DNA from: Pseudomonadota bacterium
GTDB taxonomy: Bacteria > Pseudomonadota > Alphaproteobacteria > Rhizobiales > Devosiaceae
Assembly (NCBI GenBank): GCA_023433775.1
Contig: JAEYTY010000022.1
Span: 1-39,538, forward strand
Reading direction: 5' to 3'
DNA length: 39,538 nt
Shown here: piece after piece, positions 16,660-24,610 of the stretch
Numbering within the stretch: position 1 is the first letter of the stretch
How the letters are laid out: every line of letters begins with the position of its first letter
The notes under the pieces: model-generated
Told to the model about the DNA's origin: nothing
Database searches by the model: none
Seen by the model: the letters and a program-made list of their open reading frames with translations, nothing else
Position numbers and translations under genes: made by a program

Positions 16660-17118
16660 TTAGTAGGGCCGGACGGCCTCAACCCTGAGTACGGCAGCGT
16701 CACTGCCGATAATCCGCACGCGCTGCCCCGCCGGCAGGTCTGGCCCGGCAATCCGCCAGATCGTGTCCCCCAGCGCCAGCCGGCCAAAGCCGCCCACAAT
16801 GGGCTCATTGAGCACAGCCTCCTGCCCGACAAAGCTCTCGCCCCGCCGGTTGAGAAAGGGCCGGTCCGAGCTTTCCCCGCGATTGCGGGTAAACCGCACC
16901 CAGACGAGAATGGAGACCAGCGAGAGGGCACCAAACACCAGCCATTGCAGGGGCCATTCCAGCGGCTGGAAAAACACCAGCCCGCCTGTCAGCACTCCGG
17001 CAATGCCCATCCAGAGCAGGTATCCGCCGGGCACCACCAGTTCCAGCGCCAGCAGGATCAGCCCGGCAATAATCCAGGCCCAGGCGGCATTTTGCGCGAT
17101 GAAATCGACGACGCTCAT
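16660..17118 (-). CDS. NfeD family membrane protein (YbbK-like, short form)
   Basis: This 152-residue protein has about three or four N-terminal transmembrane helices (AWAWIIAGLILLALELVV, LLWMGIAGVLTGGLVFF, WLVFGALSLVSILVWV). A C-terminal soluble OB fold (about 92-150) follows: FVGQEAVLNEPIVGGFGRLA, GDTIWRIAG and AVLRVEAV. This is the short NfeD class. These proteins partner SPFH/stomatin-like membrane proteins. Here the SPFH gene lies 15 bases upstream on the same strand, so a two-gene operon is clear. A catalytic Ser protease domain, found in long NfeD forms, is absent. Confidence 0.92.
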   Translation of the reverse strand: MSVVDFIAQNAAWAWIIAGLILLALELVVPGGYLLWMGIAGVLTGGLVFFQPLEWPLQWLVFGALSLVSILVWVRFTRNRGESSDRPFLNRRGESFVGQEAVLNEPIVGGFGRLALGDTIWRIAGPDLPAGQRVRIIGSDAAVLRVEAVRPY

Positions 17119-17133
17119 TCGAGCCTCCCTGGC

Positions 17134-18153
17134 TTATGCCTGATCCGGCGCGCGCCCTGCTGCGGGTGGCCGGTTTGTCGGGCGCGTTGGGGCCGGAGCC
17201 GGTGCAGCAGGCCGCTCGCCGCCAAAGGTCTCCCGGGCAATCTCGGCAATGCCGCCAATGGCCCCGATCACGCTCGACGCCTCAACCGGCAGCATCAGGA
17301 TTTTCTGGTTGGGCGAGGTCGCAATCCCCTCCAGCGCCTTGATGTAATTATTGGCGACGAAATAGTTGATCGCCTGCACATTGCCCGAGGCAATGGCGTC
17401 GCTCACCATCTGCGTTGCCTTGGCTTCGGCCTCTGCCGAACGCTCGCGCGCCTCGGCGTCGCGGAAGGCGGCTTCGCGACGACCTTCGGCTTCCAGAACC
17501 TGCGCCTGCTTTTCGCCCTCGGCCTTGAGAATGGCCGCCTGCCGCCGACCTTCGGCCTCAAGAATTGTGGCCCGCTTCTCGCGTTCGGCCTTCATCTGCC
17601 GACCCATGGATTCAACCAGGTCCCGCGGCGGATCAATATCCTTGATTTCGATACGGGTGATCTTGACGCCCCAGGGCGACACCGCCGTATCCACCACGCG
17701 CAAAAGGCGCTCGTTGATCTCGTCGCGATGGCTCAGCAGCTCGTCGAGATCCATCGAGCCCATCACCGTACGAATATTGGTCATGGTGAGGTTAAGAATA
17801 GCGTTTTCGAGGTTCGACACTTCGTATGCTGCAGCAGCGGCATCCAGGATCTGATAAAATGTGACACCATTGGCGGTGATCGAGGCATTGTCTCGCGTGA
17901 TCACTTCCTGATGGGCGACATCGAGCACCTGCTCCATCACATTGATGCGCTTGCCGATGCTGTCGATGAATGGGACGATAAGATTGAGGCCCGGCTTCAG
18001 CGTCCGCGTATATTTTCCGAAGCGCTCGATGGTATAATTATAGCCCTGCGGCACGGTCTTGGCGCCGGCAAACAGCACCAGCACCAGCAGCACGCCCAGA
18101 ACGAGCAGCGTTACGCCCAACCCGTCGAGATAAACGCCGTCAAAGATTTCCAT
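17134..18153 (-). CDS. SPFH/Band 7 membrane protein (QmcA/stomatin-like)
   Basis: This 339-residue protein is anchored by one N-terminal helix (residues 12-30) and has an SPFH domain at about 32-190 (VPQGYNYTIERFGKYTRTLK, PFIDSIGKRINVMEQVLDV, NASITANGVTFYQI, RDEINERLLRVVD). A charged coiled coil follows with three 11-residue repeats of the form I/V-L-x-A-E-G-x-x-x-A at 197-229. The C-terminal tail (from 315) is Pro/Ala-rich. SPFH proteins form cage-like oligomers in membrane microdomains and regulate membrane proteases such as FtsH. The NfeD gene is immediately downstream. Confidence 0.93.
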   Translation of the reverse strand: MEIFDGVYLDGLGVTLLVLGVLLVLVLFAGAKTVPQGYNYTIERFGKYTRTLKPGLNLIVPFIDSIGKRINVMEQVLDVAHQEVITRDNASITANGVTFYQILDAAAAAYEVSNLENAILNLTMTNIRTVMGSMDLDELLSHRDEINERLLRVVDTAVSPWGVKITRIEIKDIDPPRDLVESMGRQMKAEREKRATILEAEGRRQAAILKAEGEKQAQVLEAEGRREAAFRDAEARERSAEAEAKATQMVSDAIASGNVQAINYFVANNYIKALEGIATSPNQKILMLPVEASSVIGAIGGIAEIARETFGGERPAAPAPAPTRPTNRPPAAGRAPDQA

Positions 18154-18218
18154 CGCCGATTCTCCTCACACTCGGGGGCAATCTAGGCAGACGCCCTGCC
18201 CGTGGCAATCTGACGGGC

Positions 18219-18515
18219 TTACGCCCTCAGATCGGCCCATTCCGGGTGCCGGCGAAACTGCGCCACCACATAGGAGCAGACCGGCGTGATCTTGAACCCC
18301 TGTTCGCGGGCGTCGCTGATGGCCGCATTGACCAGCATCATGGCGATGCCGCTCCCCTCGAATTCTCTGGGCACGCCGGTATGGGTGATCACCATCGGCC
18401 CGCCCTCGCTCATCGAATAGGTCATTTCCGCTTCGGCGCCCGGCGCCAGCGCAATCACATAGCGGCCCCGCGTCGGGCCCTCTTCGCGCTGCACCCGAAG
18501 TTCTGTATCGCTCAT
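18219..18515 (-). CDS. Small GNAT-like N-acetyltransferase (YjdJ / COG2388 type)
   Basis: This 98-residue minimal GNAT fold reads RYVIALAPGAEAEMTYSMSE (strands 1-3), VITHTGVPREFEGSGIAMML (acetyl-CoA-binding loop, with the shortened G-x-G-x-A form of this family) and KITPVCSYVVAQFRRHPEW (C-terminal block with conserved Cys-Ser-Tyr and His-Pro). The family is known for its tiny size and unknown substrate. The ATG at 18515 is chosen because CAGGAGC lies just upstream. An in-frame ATG at 18641 would add 42 unconserved residues and overlap the divergent RidA start. Function beyond the fold is not assignable. Confidence 0.88.
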   Translation of the reverse strand: MSDTELRVQREEGPTRGRYVIALAPGAEAEMTYSMSEGGPMVITHTGVPREFEGSGIAMMLVNAAISDAREQGFKITPVCSYVVAQFRRHPEWADLRA

Positions 18516-18640
18516 GGCCGGCTCCTGTTTTGCGTCTGTGTATCTGAAAGTGGTGTACGCAACCCCCTCCGGCAAGCCCCGATTGACACGGCCCGCCCAA
18601 GGGCCAACCCTTGCGCGGTCAAATCGCCGAGGTTGCCCCA

Positions 18641-19036
18641 ATGAGCCTGCCCATCCATCACATGATTTCCGCCGGTCCGCGCCCCGTCGCGCCCTTTTCC
18701 CATGCCGTCGAGGCTGATGGCTGGGTTTTCGTCACCGGCCAGATGCCGACCGATCCCGCCGCGCCCGATGCGCCCTTGCCTCAAGGCATCGAGGCCCAGA
18801 CCAGACAGGTCATGGCCAATCTGGCAACCGTTCTGGGCGGCATTGGCCTCACCTTCGAAAATGTCACCATGGCCCGCATCTATCTCACCGCCTTCGAGCG
18901 TGACTATGCGGCGCTCAACACCCTCTGGCCGAGTTTCTTCGCGCCGGGACACCTGCCCGCCCGCACCACAATCGGCGTCACGGCCCTCGCCGTTGGCGCG
19001 CTGGTCGAGATCGACCTCGTCGCGCGCCGGCCCTAA
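18641..19036 (+). CDS. RidA family enamine/imine deaminase
   Basis: This 131-residue protein hydrolyses reactive 2-aminoacrylate-type enamines or acts in a related imine step. It has PVAPFSHAVEADGWVFVTGQ (N-terminal block), LATVLGGIGLTFENVTMARI (helix and following strand), and PARTTIGVTALAVGALVEID with the conserved Arg that binds the substrate carboxylate and the late Glu. The ATG at 18641 follows GAGGTTGCCCCA. An upstream in-frame ATG at 18611 adds ten non-family residues. It is divergent from the GNAT gene and convergent with the TRAP binding-protein gene. Confidence 0.92.
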   Translation: MSLPIHHMISAGPRPVAPFSHAVEADGWVFVTGQMPTDPAAPDAPLPQGIEAQTRQVMANLATVLGGIGLTFENVTMARIYLTAFERDYAALNTLWPSFFAPGHLPARTTIGVTALAVGALVEIDLVARRP

Positions 19037-19067
19037 AAACAAAAAGGCCCGGGGTCGCCCCCGGGCC
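19036..19067 (-). terminator. Intrinsic terminator of the TRAP binding-protein gene
   Basis: A 9-bp GC stem GGCCCGGGG (19046-19054) pairs with CCCCGGGCC (19059-19067). On the minus strand the stem is followed by TTTTTGTTTTT, a good U-tract. It therefore terminates the leftward dctP transcript at 19092. On the plus strand the stem lacks a U-tract, so termination of the RidA gene here is weaker. Confidence 0.85.
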
Positions 19068-19091
19068 TCCAATATTCGGTTGTCCGACCGA

Positions 19092-20195
19092 TTAGTCGAA
19101 CTTGATGTACTTTTCGCGGGCGGCGAGGAAGGGCATGTCGGTGCCTTCCGTGCGCTGGCGCAGCAGGTTGAAGGCGGAAACGAAGCTTTCGGCCACTTCC
19201 TTGGTGTTGGCGTCGCCGCCTTCACGAATTTCCGAGATCAGTTCCATCGATGCCTTGGCGCCGGCTTCGAGGATTTCCTCGGGGAAGCGGCGGACAGTGA
19301 CGCCATGTTCGTTGACCAGCGCATTGAGAGCGCGCGGGTCATTGGCATACATGTCCGAAGCAACGTCGTCATAGGAGGCCTGGGCGCACATCCGGACGAT
19401 CTGCTGCAGGTCTTCCGGCAGGGCCTGGAACTTGGCCTTGTCGACCACGATTTCGGTGGCCAGGCCCGGCTCGACGAAGCTGGGGAAGTAGTAGTTCTTG
19501 GCGATCTGGTAGAAGCCGAGCGCCAGGTCGTTATAGGGACCGACGAATTCGGCAGCATCGAGCGTACCGGACTGCAGCGCGGCGAAGATTTCGCCGGCAG
19601 CAAGGTTGGTCACCGAAGCGCCGAGCTTGGCCCAGACCTGCCCGCCCAGACCCGGGGTGCGGAAACGCAGGCCCTGGATGTCGGCAACGCCGGTCAGTTC
19701 ATTGCGGAACCAGCCGCCGGCCTGCGTGCCGGTATCACCCGACAGGAAGCCCTGCAGGCCGAACTGGTCATAGATCTTGTCCCACAGTTCCTGGCCGCCG
19801 AGATAGCGCACCCAGGCAGTGAGTTCGCGGCTGGTCATGCCGAAGGGCACACCGGTGAAGAAGCTGAGGCCCTGGCTCTTGTTCTGCCAGTAATAGGGGG
19901 TGCCATGGCTCATTTCGGCCGAGCCGTCGATCACGGCGTCCAGCGCCTGCAGGCCGGGCACCATTTCGCCGGCAGCAAAGAGCTGCACGGTCAGGCGGCC
20001 ACCCGAAGCGGCGGTGATGCGGTCAGCCAGGTTCTGCGCGCCAACGCCGAGACCGGGGAAATTCTTTGGCCAGGTGGTGACCATGCGCCAGGTGATATTG
20101 CCCTGGGCAATGGCCGGCGTGGCCAGACCGGCAGCAGCCACGGTTGCGCCAACCGCCGACACGCCGGCGGACTTGAAGAACTCACGTCTTTTCAT
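19092..20195 (-). CDS. TRAP transporter substrate-binding protein, TakP-like (2-oxo or 2-hydroxy acid)
   Basis: This 367-residue periplasmic DctP-family receptor has a Tat-type signal peptide (KRREFFKSAG, then a hydrophobic stretch and ATPAIAQ). The ATG at 20195 has GGAGGA upstream, and an in-frame ATG further up is unsupported. The mature protein aligns by eye with Rhodobacter TakP. GDTGTQAGGWFR contains Gln158 and GLRFRTPG contains Arg179, matching the ligand-binding Gln and Arg. AAEFVGPYND contains Glu216 and Phe217 where TakP has Glu-Trp at the cation/ligand site. TakP binds pyruvate and other 2-oxoacids with Na+. The neighbouring lactate-dehydrogenase-type gene makes L-lactate equally likely. 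The membrane subunits are encoded 2.3 kb away, beyond the two-component genes. Confidence 0.92.
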   Translation of the reverse strand: MKRREFFKSAGVSAVGATVAAAGLATPAIAQGNITWRMVTTWPKNFPGLGVGAQNLADRITAASGGRLTVQLFAAGEMVPGLQALDAVIDGSAEMSHGTPYYWQNKSQGLSFFTGVPFGMTSRELTAWVRYLGGQELWDKIYDQFGLQGFLSGDTGTQAGGWFRNELTGVADIQGLRFRTPGLGGQVWAKLGASVTNLAAGEIFAALQSGTLDAAEFVGPYNDLALGFYQIAKNYYFPSFVEPGLATEIVVDKAKFQALPEDLQQIVRMCAQASYDDVASDMYANDPRALNALVNEHGVTVRRFPEEILEAGAKASMELISEIREGGDANTKEVAESFVSAFNLLRQRTEGTDMPFLAAREKYIKFD

Positions 20196-20218
20196 ACTGT
20201 CCTCCCAGACAGGTTGCG

Positions 20219-20229
20219 GGAACGGTTCG
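20219..20229. promoter_or_regulatory. Shared 11-mer element upstream of the TRAP binding-protein gene
   Basis: GGAACGGTTCG, a near-palindrome (GAAC-G-GTTC), lies 24 bp before the dctP start. The identical 11-mer precedes dctQ at 24529-24539 in the same orientation relative to the gene. It is a good candidate binding site for the NarL-type response regulator encoded between the two TRAP pieces. Inference from recurrence only. Confidence 0.5.
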
Positions 20230-20428
20230 GCCATCCCCCGAATATTTTGGCTCACCATCGACCGAAGGCAGCCAGCGCTGACTCGCGCGCTCATATACTC
20301 AACCGCTACCGGCCCCGCCTGTCCAGTGGGCGCAATGAAGGTCCGGGCAATTCCCCCGCGCAGCTACCCACTACTACGCAAGGAAGCGCGATATTTTGTG
20401 CTAATAAGGAACCCGTCACTGGAGCCCA

Positions 20429-21823
20429 ATGGCGATGAACCTTCGTACCAAGATCCTGGCCCTGTCCGTGCTGCCGCTGCTGCTGGCCATTCTGGCCATC
20501 ACGGCGCTGGTGACCTCGCAATCCACCCAGCTTGCCCGCGCCAGCATTGCCACCTTCGAGCAGAACCTGCTCAAGGCCAAGGAAAACGAGCTGCTCAATC
20601 TCACCAATATGGCCGTCTCCGCCATTTCGGAGATCTATGAAGCTGCCGGCCCCGATGACGATGACGCCAAAGAGCAGGTGCGCGAAATCCTCTCCCGGCT
20701 CGACTACGGCCCCGATGGCTATTTCTTCGCCTATGACTATGACGGCGTGAACATCGTCCACCCGCGCCAGACCTTCCGCCATGGCCAGAACTGGCTCGAT
20801 CTCACCGACCCGGACGGCAATCGCGTCATCTACAATCTCATTGAGCGGGCCCGCGAAGGCGGGGGCCTGCATCAATACAAGTGGGACAAGCCCTCCGCCG
20901 GCGTCATCGCCGACAAGCTCTCCTTCGCCGTGGGCCTTGAGAAATGGCGCTGGATGCTGGGTACCGGCGTCTATCTGGACGATGTCTTCGCCCAGACCGC
21001 CGCCGCCGAGGCCGACCTGCGCTCCAATATTGACCGCACCTTCGTCTTCGTCGCCGCCATCACCGTGCCCATCGTCGTTGCCGTCTTCCTCGCCAGCTTC
21101 CTCATCACCATGCGCGAGCGGCGCCTCGCCGATAATCGCCTCAAGGAACTCACCCAGCGCGTAATCGATACCCAGGAGGAGGAGCGCGCCCGTATTGCCC
21201 GCGAGCTGCATGACGGCATTTCCCAGTCCATGGTCGCCGCCCGCTACATGCTCGATCTCGCCGCCGCCAAGGTGCGCAATGGCGCCCCCGACGCCTCCGA
21301 AGTCATCGAGCGCGGCGCCACTGGCCTCAACACCGCCATCAAGGAAGTGCGCCGCATCTCCCACGATCTCCGCCCCGGAATGCTCGACGATCTGGGCCTC
21401 ACCGCGGCCCTTGAAGCCCTCACCGACAGCTTTGCCGAACGCACCGGCATCACGGTCGAACTCAAATCCGTCGCCTTCAAAAACATCATGCAGCCCGAGG
21501 CCAAGACCGCGCTTTATCGCGTGGCGCAGGAGGCTCTCACCAATATCGAGCGCCATGCCAATGCCACCCATCTGCGCATGATCATCACCAGCAGCGGCGG
21601 CGGCCCGCAGATGCTGATCGAGGATAATGGCCAGGGATTTGAAGGCCTACCTGCCCGCCGCCGGCGTGCCGATGGGGGCCTGGGGCTGCGCAATATGCAG
21701 GAGCGCATGGAGCATTTCGGCGGCTCGCTCGAGGTCCGCACCTCCTCAAAGGGCACGACGCTCCGCGCCCGCCTGCCAAAATCGATCTACCTCACCCAGC
21801 AGGCCGAGCTGACCCCCGCATGA
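20429..21823 (+). CDS. Cache-domain sensor histidine kinase, NarL/DegS class
   Basis: This 464-residue membrane sensor has TM1 at about 8-30, a periplasmic single-Cache domain at about 40-195 (GPDGYFFAYDYDGVNIVHP and KLSFAVGLEKWRWMLGTGVY are Cache_2 signatures), and TM2 at about 205-228. HisKA_3 follows, with phospho-acceptor His261 in RIARELHDGISQSM, then an HATPase with EALTNIERHANAT (N-box), DNGQGF and GLGLRNMQERM (G-boxes). Cache_2 domains commonly bind small carboxylates, which fits the adjacent TRAP genes. The ATG at 20429 is four bases from GGAG. The in-frame ATG at 20435 is equally possible. It overlaps the response-regulator start by ATGA. Confidence 0.93.
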   Translation: MAMNLRTKILALSVLPLLLAILAITALVTSQSTQLARASIATFEQNLLKAKENELLNLTNMAVSAISEIYEAAGPDDDDAKEQVREILSRLDYGPDGYFFAYDYDGVNIVHPRQTFRHGQNWLDLTDPDGNRVIYNLIERAREGGGLHQYKWDKPSAGVIADKLSFAVGLEKWRWMLGTGVYLDDVFAQTAAAEADLRSNIDRTFVFVAAITVPIVVAVFLASFLITMRERRLADNRLKELTQRVIDTQEEERARIARELHDGISQSMVAARYMLDLAAAKVRNGAPDASEVIERGATGLNTAIKEVRRISHDLRPGMLDDLGLTAALEALTDSFAERTGITVELKSVAFKNIMQPEAKTALYRVAQEALTNIERHANATHLRMIITSSGGGPQMLIEDNGQGFEGLPARRRRADGGLGLRNMQERMEHFGGSLEVRTSSKGTTLRARLPKSIYLTQQAELTPA

Positions 21824-22467
21824 GCATCCCTGCCCCCATCCGCATCATCATCTGCGACGATCATCCGCTCGTGCTCGAAGGCATCCGCTCTGTCGTCGAA
21901 ACCTATGACCATATCGCCGTGATTGGCGCCGTCGGTTCCGCCAGGGACGCGCTGGCACTGGCCGAGCAGCAGGCCCCCGATGTGGTGATGATGGACATCA
22001 ACATGCCCGAACTCAGCGGCCTCGACGCCATCGAGCTCTTCCGCGAGCGCCTGCCGCGCACGCGCCTTTTGATGCTCTCCATGCATGATAGCCGCGAATA
22101 TATCTCCACCGCCGTCATGCATGGCGCCTCGGGCTATATTCTGAAGGACGTCTCGACCAGCGAGATCATCGCCGCCATCGAAGCCGTTGCCGCGGGCGGC
22201 ACCTATTTCTCCTCCGGCGTCGCCGACGCCATCCTGCACAAATCCGGCAAGGCCAGTGCCAGTATGCCGCTGACCACCCGCGAGCAATCCGTGTTGCTGC
22301 TGCTGGCACGCGGCAAGTCCAACAAGGATGTCGCTGCCGATCTCGACATTTCCGTGCGCACCGTGGAAACGCACCGCAAGCACATCAAGAAAAAGCTCGG
22401 CATCGGCACCACGGCCGGCCTCACCCGCTATGTCATCGACAATGGCCTGATCGGTCCCGAAGGCTGA
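21820..22467 (+). CDS. Response regulator, NarL/FixJ family
   Basis: This 215-residue transcription factor is the partner of the Cache kinase. The receiver domain (6-125) has acidic pocket Asp13/Asp14 (ICDDHP), phospho-acceptor Asp59 (VVMMDINMP), the switch Ser in MLSMHDS and Lys in GYILKDV. The LuxR-type HTH (about 150-212) reads LTTREQSVLLLLARGKSNKD followed by SVRTVETHRKHIKKKLGI. It is translationally coupled to the kinase (ATGA). It very probably controls the TRAP genes on both sides, with the repeated 11-mer GGAACGGTTCG as the proposed site. Confidence 0.95.
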   Translation: MSIPAPIRIIICDDHPLVLEGIRSVVETYDHIAVIGAVGSARDALALAEQQAPDVVMMDINMPELSGLDAIELFRERLPRTRLLMLSMHDSREYISTAVMHGASGYILKDVSTSEIIAAIEAVAAGGTYFSSGVADAILHKSGKASASMPLTTREQSVLLLLARGKSNKDVAADLDISVRTVETHRKHIKKKLGIGTTAGLTRYVIDNGLIGPEG

Positions 22468-22474
22468 AAAAGCA

Positions 22475-22498
22475 AAGGCCCGGGAAATCCCGGGCCTT
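22475..22498. terminator. Bidirectional intrinsic terminator between response regulator and dctM
   Basis: A perfect 10-bp stem AAGGCCCGGG / CCCGGGCCTT with an AAAT loop lies in the 52-bp gap between convergent genes. On the minus strand it is followed by TTGCTTTTT, a good U-tract for the dctM transcript. On the plus strand the tail CTGTCATT is weaker. Confidence 0.85.
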
Positions 22499-22519
22499 CT
22501 GTCATTGCGCAATCGCTGC

Positions 22520-23911
22520 TTATTTGTAGATCACGCTGGGCAGCCAGGTGATTAGCTGCGGGAACACAAACAACAGCACCAGCGCCAGCAGTTGCAGGAT
22601 CACGAAGGGCACCGCCCCGCGATAGATCATCCCGGTTGATACCGCCTTGCTCGCCACCCCGCGCAGATAGAACAGCGCAAAGCCGAAGGGCGGCGTCAGG
22701 AAGCTGGTCTGCAGGTTCACCCCGACCATGACACCAAGCCAGATCGGATTGACGTCCAGCGCCAGCAGCACCGGGGCGGTGATCGGGATCACGATGAAGA
22801 TGATCTCGAATGTGTCGAGGATGAAGCCGAGCAGGAACATGATCAGCATGACCACGATCATCGCGCCGATCGCGCCGCCCGGCATGGATGACAGGAATTC
22901 ATGCACCAGATTGTCGCCGCCCATCATGCGGAAGACGATGGAGAACACCGCCGCGCCGAACAGGATGATGAACACCATCGAGGTGATGGTCGCCGTCGAG
23001 ATAACCACCTGGCGCAGGATGGCCGGCGTCAGCTTGCCGCGCAGCAGCGCCAGCACCAGCGCGCCGACCGAACCCACCGATGCCGCTTCCGTCGGCGTGG
23101 CAATGCCGCCCAGGATCGAGCCCAGCACCGCCACGATCAGCAGCAGCGGCGGCAGAAGAGCCACGGCCACTTCGCGCATCAGCCCGGCCCGCTCCGCTTC
23201 CGGCACCGGCGTTGCCGGGCAGGATTTAGGATCGAAGATCGCCTTGTAGATCATGAAAGCCGCATAGAGCCCCACCAGCAGCAGGCCCGGAATGATCGCC
23301 CCGGCAAACAGCGCGCCCACCGACACCGGCTCGGGCGCGAAATTGCCCTTCTGCATCTGCACCTGGGCATTGATGCCCGAAAGCATGTCGCCCATGAAGA
23401 TCAGCACGGTCGAGGGCGGAATGATCTGGCCCAGCGTGCCCGAGGCGCAGATGACGCCTGTGGCCAGCTTGGGGTCATAGCCTGCCCGCATCATGGCCGG
23501 CAGTGAAATGAGGCCCATGGTGACCACAGTGGCGCCGACAACGCCGGTCGACGCCGCCAGCATGGCGCCCACGAGAATGACCGACAGGCCCAGCCCGCCG
23601 CGCAGATTGCCGAACAGCTTGCCCATGGTTAGCAGCAATTGCTCGGCAATGCCGCTGCGCTCCAGCATCACGCCCATGAAGATGAACAGCGGCACCGCCA
23701 CCAGCACTTCATTGGTCATCAGCCCGAAATAGCGTCCGGCCAGCGAACCGTAATTGGAGGGGTCATAGATGCCCAGCCACCAGCCGATAAGGCCGAAGAT
23801 CAGAGCCGTTCCCGCGAGCGAGAAGGCAACGGGAAAACCCAGCATGAGGACGCCGATGACGCCCAGAAACATCAGTCCGGCGAGAATTTCGCCAAGCAAT
23901 ACGGGATCCAT
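22520..23911 (-). CDS. dctM: TRAP transporter large permease subunit
   Basis: This 463-residue inner-membrane protein of about 12-13 helices forms the elevator-type, Na+-coupled transport domain of a TRAP carrier. Family marks are the N-terminal GFPVAFSLAG, VPLFIFMGVMLERSGIAE, GVVGATVVTMGLISLPAM, the repeat-hairpin motif SGTLGQIIPPSTVLIFMGD and the late GVNLQTSFLTPPFGFALFYL. Length is slightly long for the family (about 430) because of a 30-residue cytoplasmic loop containing FDPKSCPATPVPEAER. The start overlaps the dctQ stop by one base (TGATG). It partners the binding protein encoded at 19092-20195. Confidence 0.95.
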   Translation of the reverse strand: MDPVLLGEILAGLMFLGVIGVLMLGFPVAFSLAGTALIFGLIGWWLGIYDPSNYGSLAGRYFGLMTNEVLVAVPLFIFMGVMLERSGIAEQLLLTMGKLFGNLRGGLGLSVILVGAMLAASTGVVGATVVTMGLISLPAMMRAGYDPKLATGVICASGTLGQIIPPSTVLIFMGDMLSGINAQVQMQKGNFAPEPVSVGALFAGAIIPGLLLVGLYAAFMIYKAIFDPKSCPATPVPEAERAGLMREVAVALLPPLLLIVAVLGSILGGIATPTEAASVGSVGALVLALLRGKLTPAILRQVVISTATITSMVFIILFGAAVFSIVFRMMGGDNLVHEFLSSMPGGAIGAMIVVMLIMFLLGFILDTFEIIFIVIPITAPVLLALDVNPIWLGVMVGVNLQTSFLTPPFGFALFYLRGVASKAVSTGMIYRGAVPFVILQLLALVLLFVFPQLITWLPSVIYK

Positions 23912-24474
23912 CAGGCGGGTTCCTCGGCGTCTTTGGCGCCATAGCGCAGGTCATTGGGCAACAGGTCTTCGCGGTTCGCCAGCACCAGCACGGCGCGCGC
24001 CGCCATGGCCAGGCCCTGCAAGGCAACCAGCACGGCAAAGACGAGAACAAAGCTTTTGAGGATGAAGAGCCCCGGCATTCCGCCGATATTGGAAGAGCCC
24101 TCGTGATAGCTCCAGGACCGGGCCACCGCAGTCCAGCCCACGGTCCAGACCACATACATGAAGGGCAGCAGGAACAGGAAAACACCGATCAGGTCGGCAA
24201 TTGCCTTCCGCCGCACCGAAGCGGGCCGATAGAAAATATCCACCCGCACATGGTCATCGCGCAACAGCGCAAAACCCGCGACGCCGGTGAACATCGCCCC
24301 CGCGATCCACACATAAAGGTCCTGCACCCACAGAACCGATACGTGGAAGAAATATCGCTGTACCACCACGGTGAAGCACACCAGCACGCAGGCCAGCGCC
24401 AGCCAGGCCAGCACCTGACCGATTATCCAGTTCAGTCCGCCCACCGCGCGGACGAACATCGCCAAAGCGCCCAT
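23911..24474 (-). CDS. dctQ: TRAP transporter small permease subunit
   Basis: This 187-residue, four-helix membrane subunit scaffolds DctM. Helices lie in LNWIIGQVLAWLALACVLVC, LYVWIAGAMFTGVAGFALL, IADLIGVFLFLLPFMYVVWT and ILKSFVLVFAVLVALQGLAM. The conserved RDDHVRVDIFY (the H-V-x-V-D motif) is characteristic. The ATG at 24474 is chosen because GGAGGAG stands six bases upstream. The ORF extends further up without support. It follows lldD on the same strand after 136 bp and overlaps dctM by one base. Confidence 0.93.
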   Translation of the reverse strand: MGALAMFVRAVGGLNWIIGQVLAWLALACVLVCFTVVVQRYFFHVSVLWVQDLYVWIAGAMFTGVAGFALLRDDHVRVDIFYRPASVRRKAIADLIGVFLFLLPFMYVVWTVGWTAVARSWSYHEGSSNIGGMPGLFILKSFVLVFAVLVALQGLAMAARAVLVLANREDLLPNDLRYGAKDAEEPA

Positions 24475-24528
24475 GTTCCACTCCTCCTGCCCCGCATTTC
24501 TTAACACTGCGGTTACTGGACGGATAGG

Positions 24529-24539
24529 GCAGGAACGGT
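24529..24539. promoter_or_regulatory. Shared 11-mer element upstream of dctQM
   Basis: This second copy of GGAACGGTTCG lies 55 bp before the dctQ start in the 136-bp lldD-dctQ gap. The first copy is upstream of dctP (20219-20229). Its presence suggests dctQM has its own promoter, co-controlled with dctP, rather than depending only on read-through from lldD. Confidence 0.5.
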
Positions 24540-24610
24540 TCGCCGCACAATGGCTCTTCGGGCCATTTGCAATGCAAATCGCACCAATCCCCGCAAAAGT
24601 GGGTAGGTGG

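Noticed and set aside
16573..18186. 537-codon plus-strand ORF over NfeD and SPFH genes
   Set aside because: Shadow of two well-conserved minus-strand genes; no domain and no ribosome binding site.
20205..20229. Sigma-54 promoter (TGGCCG...TTCC) before dctP
   Set aside because: The GG matches -24 but the -12 GC is missing. The second copy before dctQ does not keep the spacing, and NarL-type regulators do not act with sigma-54. Read as an operator instead.
18702..20438. 578-codon plus-strand ORF across RidA and the TRAP binding-protein gene
   Set aside because: Runs out of frame through RidA and antisense through dctP; low-complexity translation. A GC artefact.
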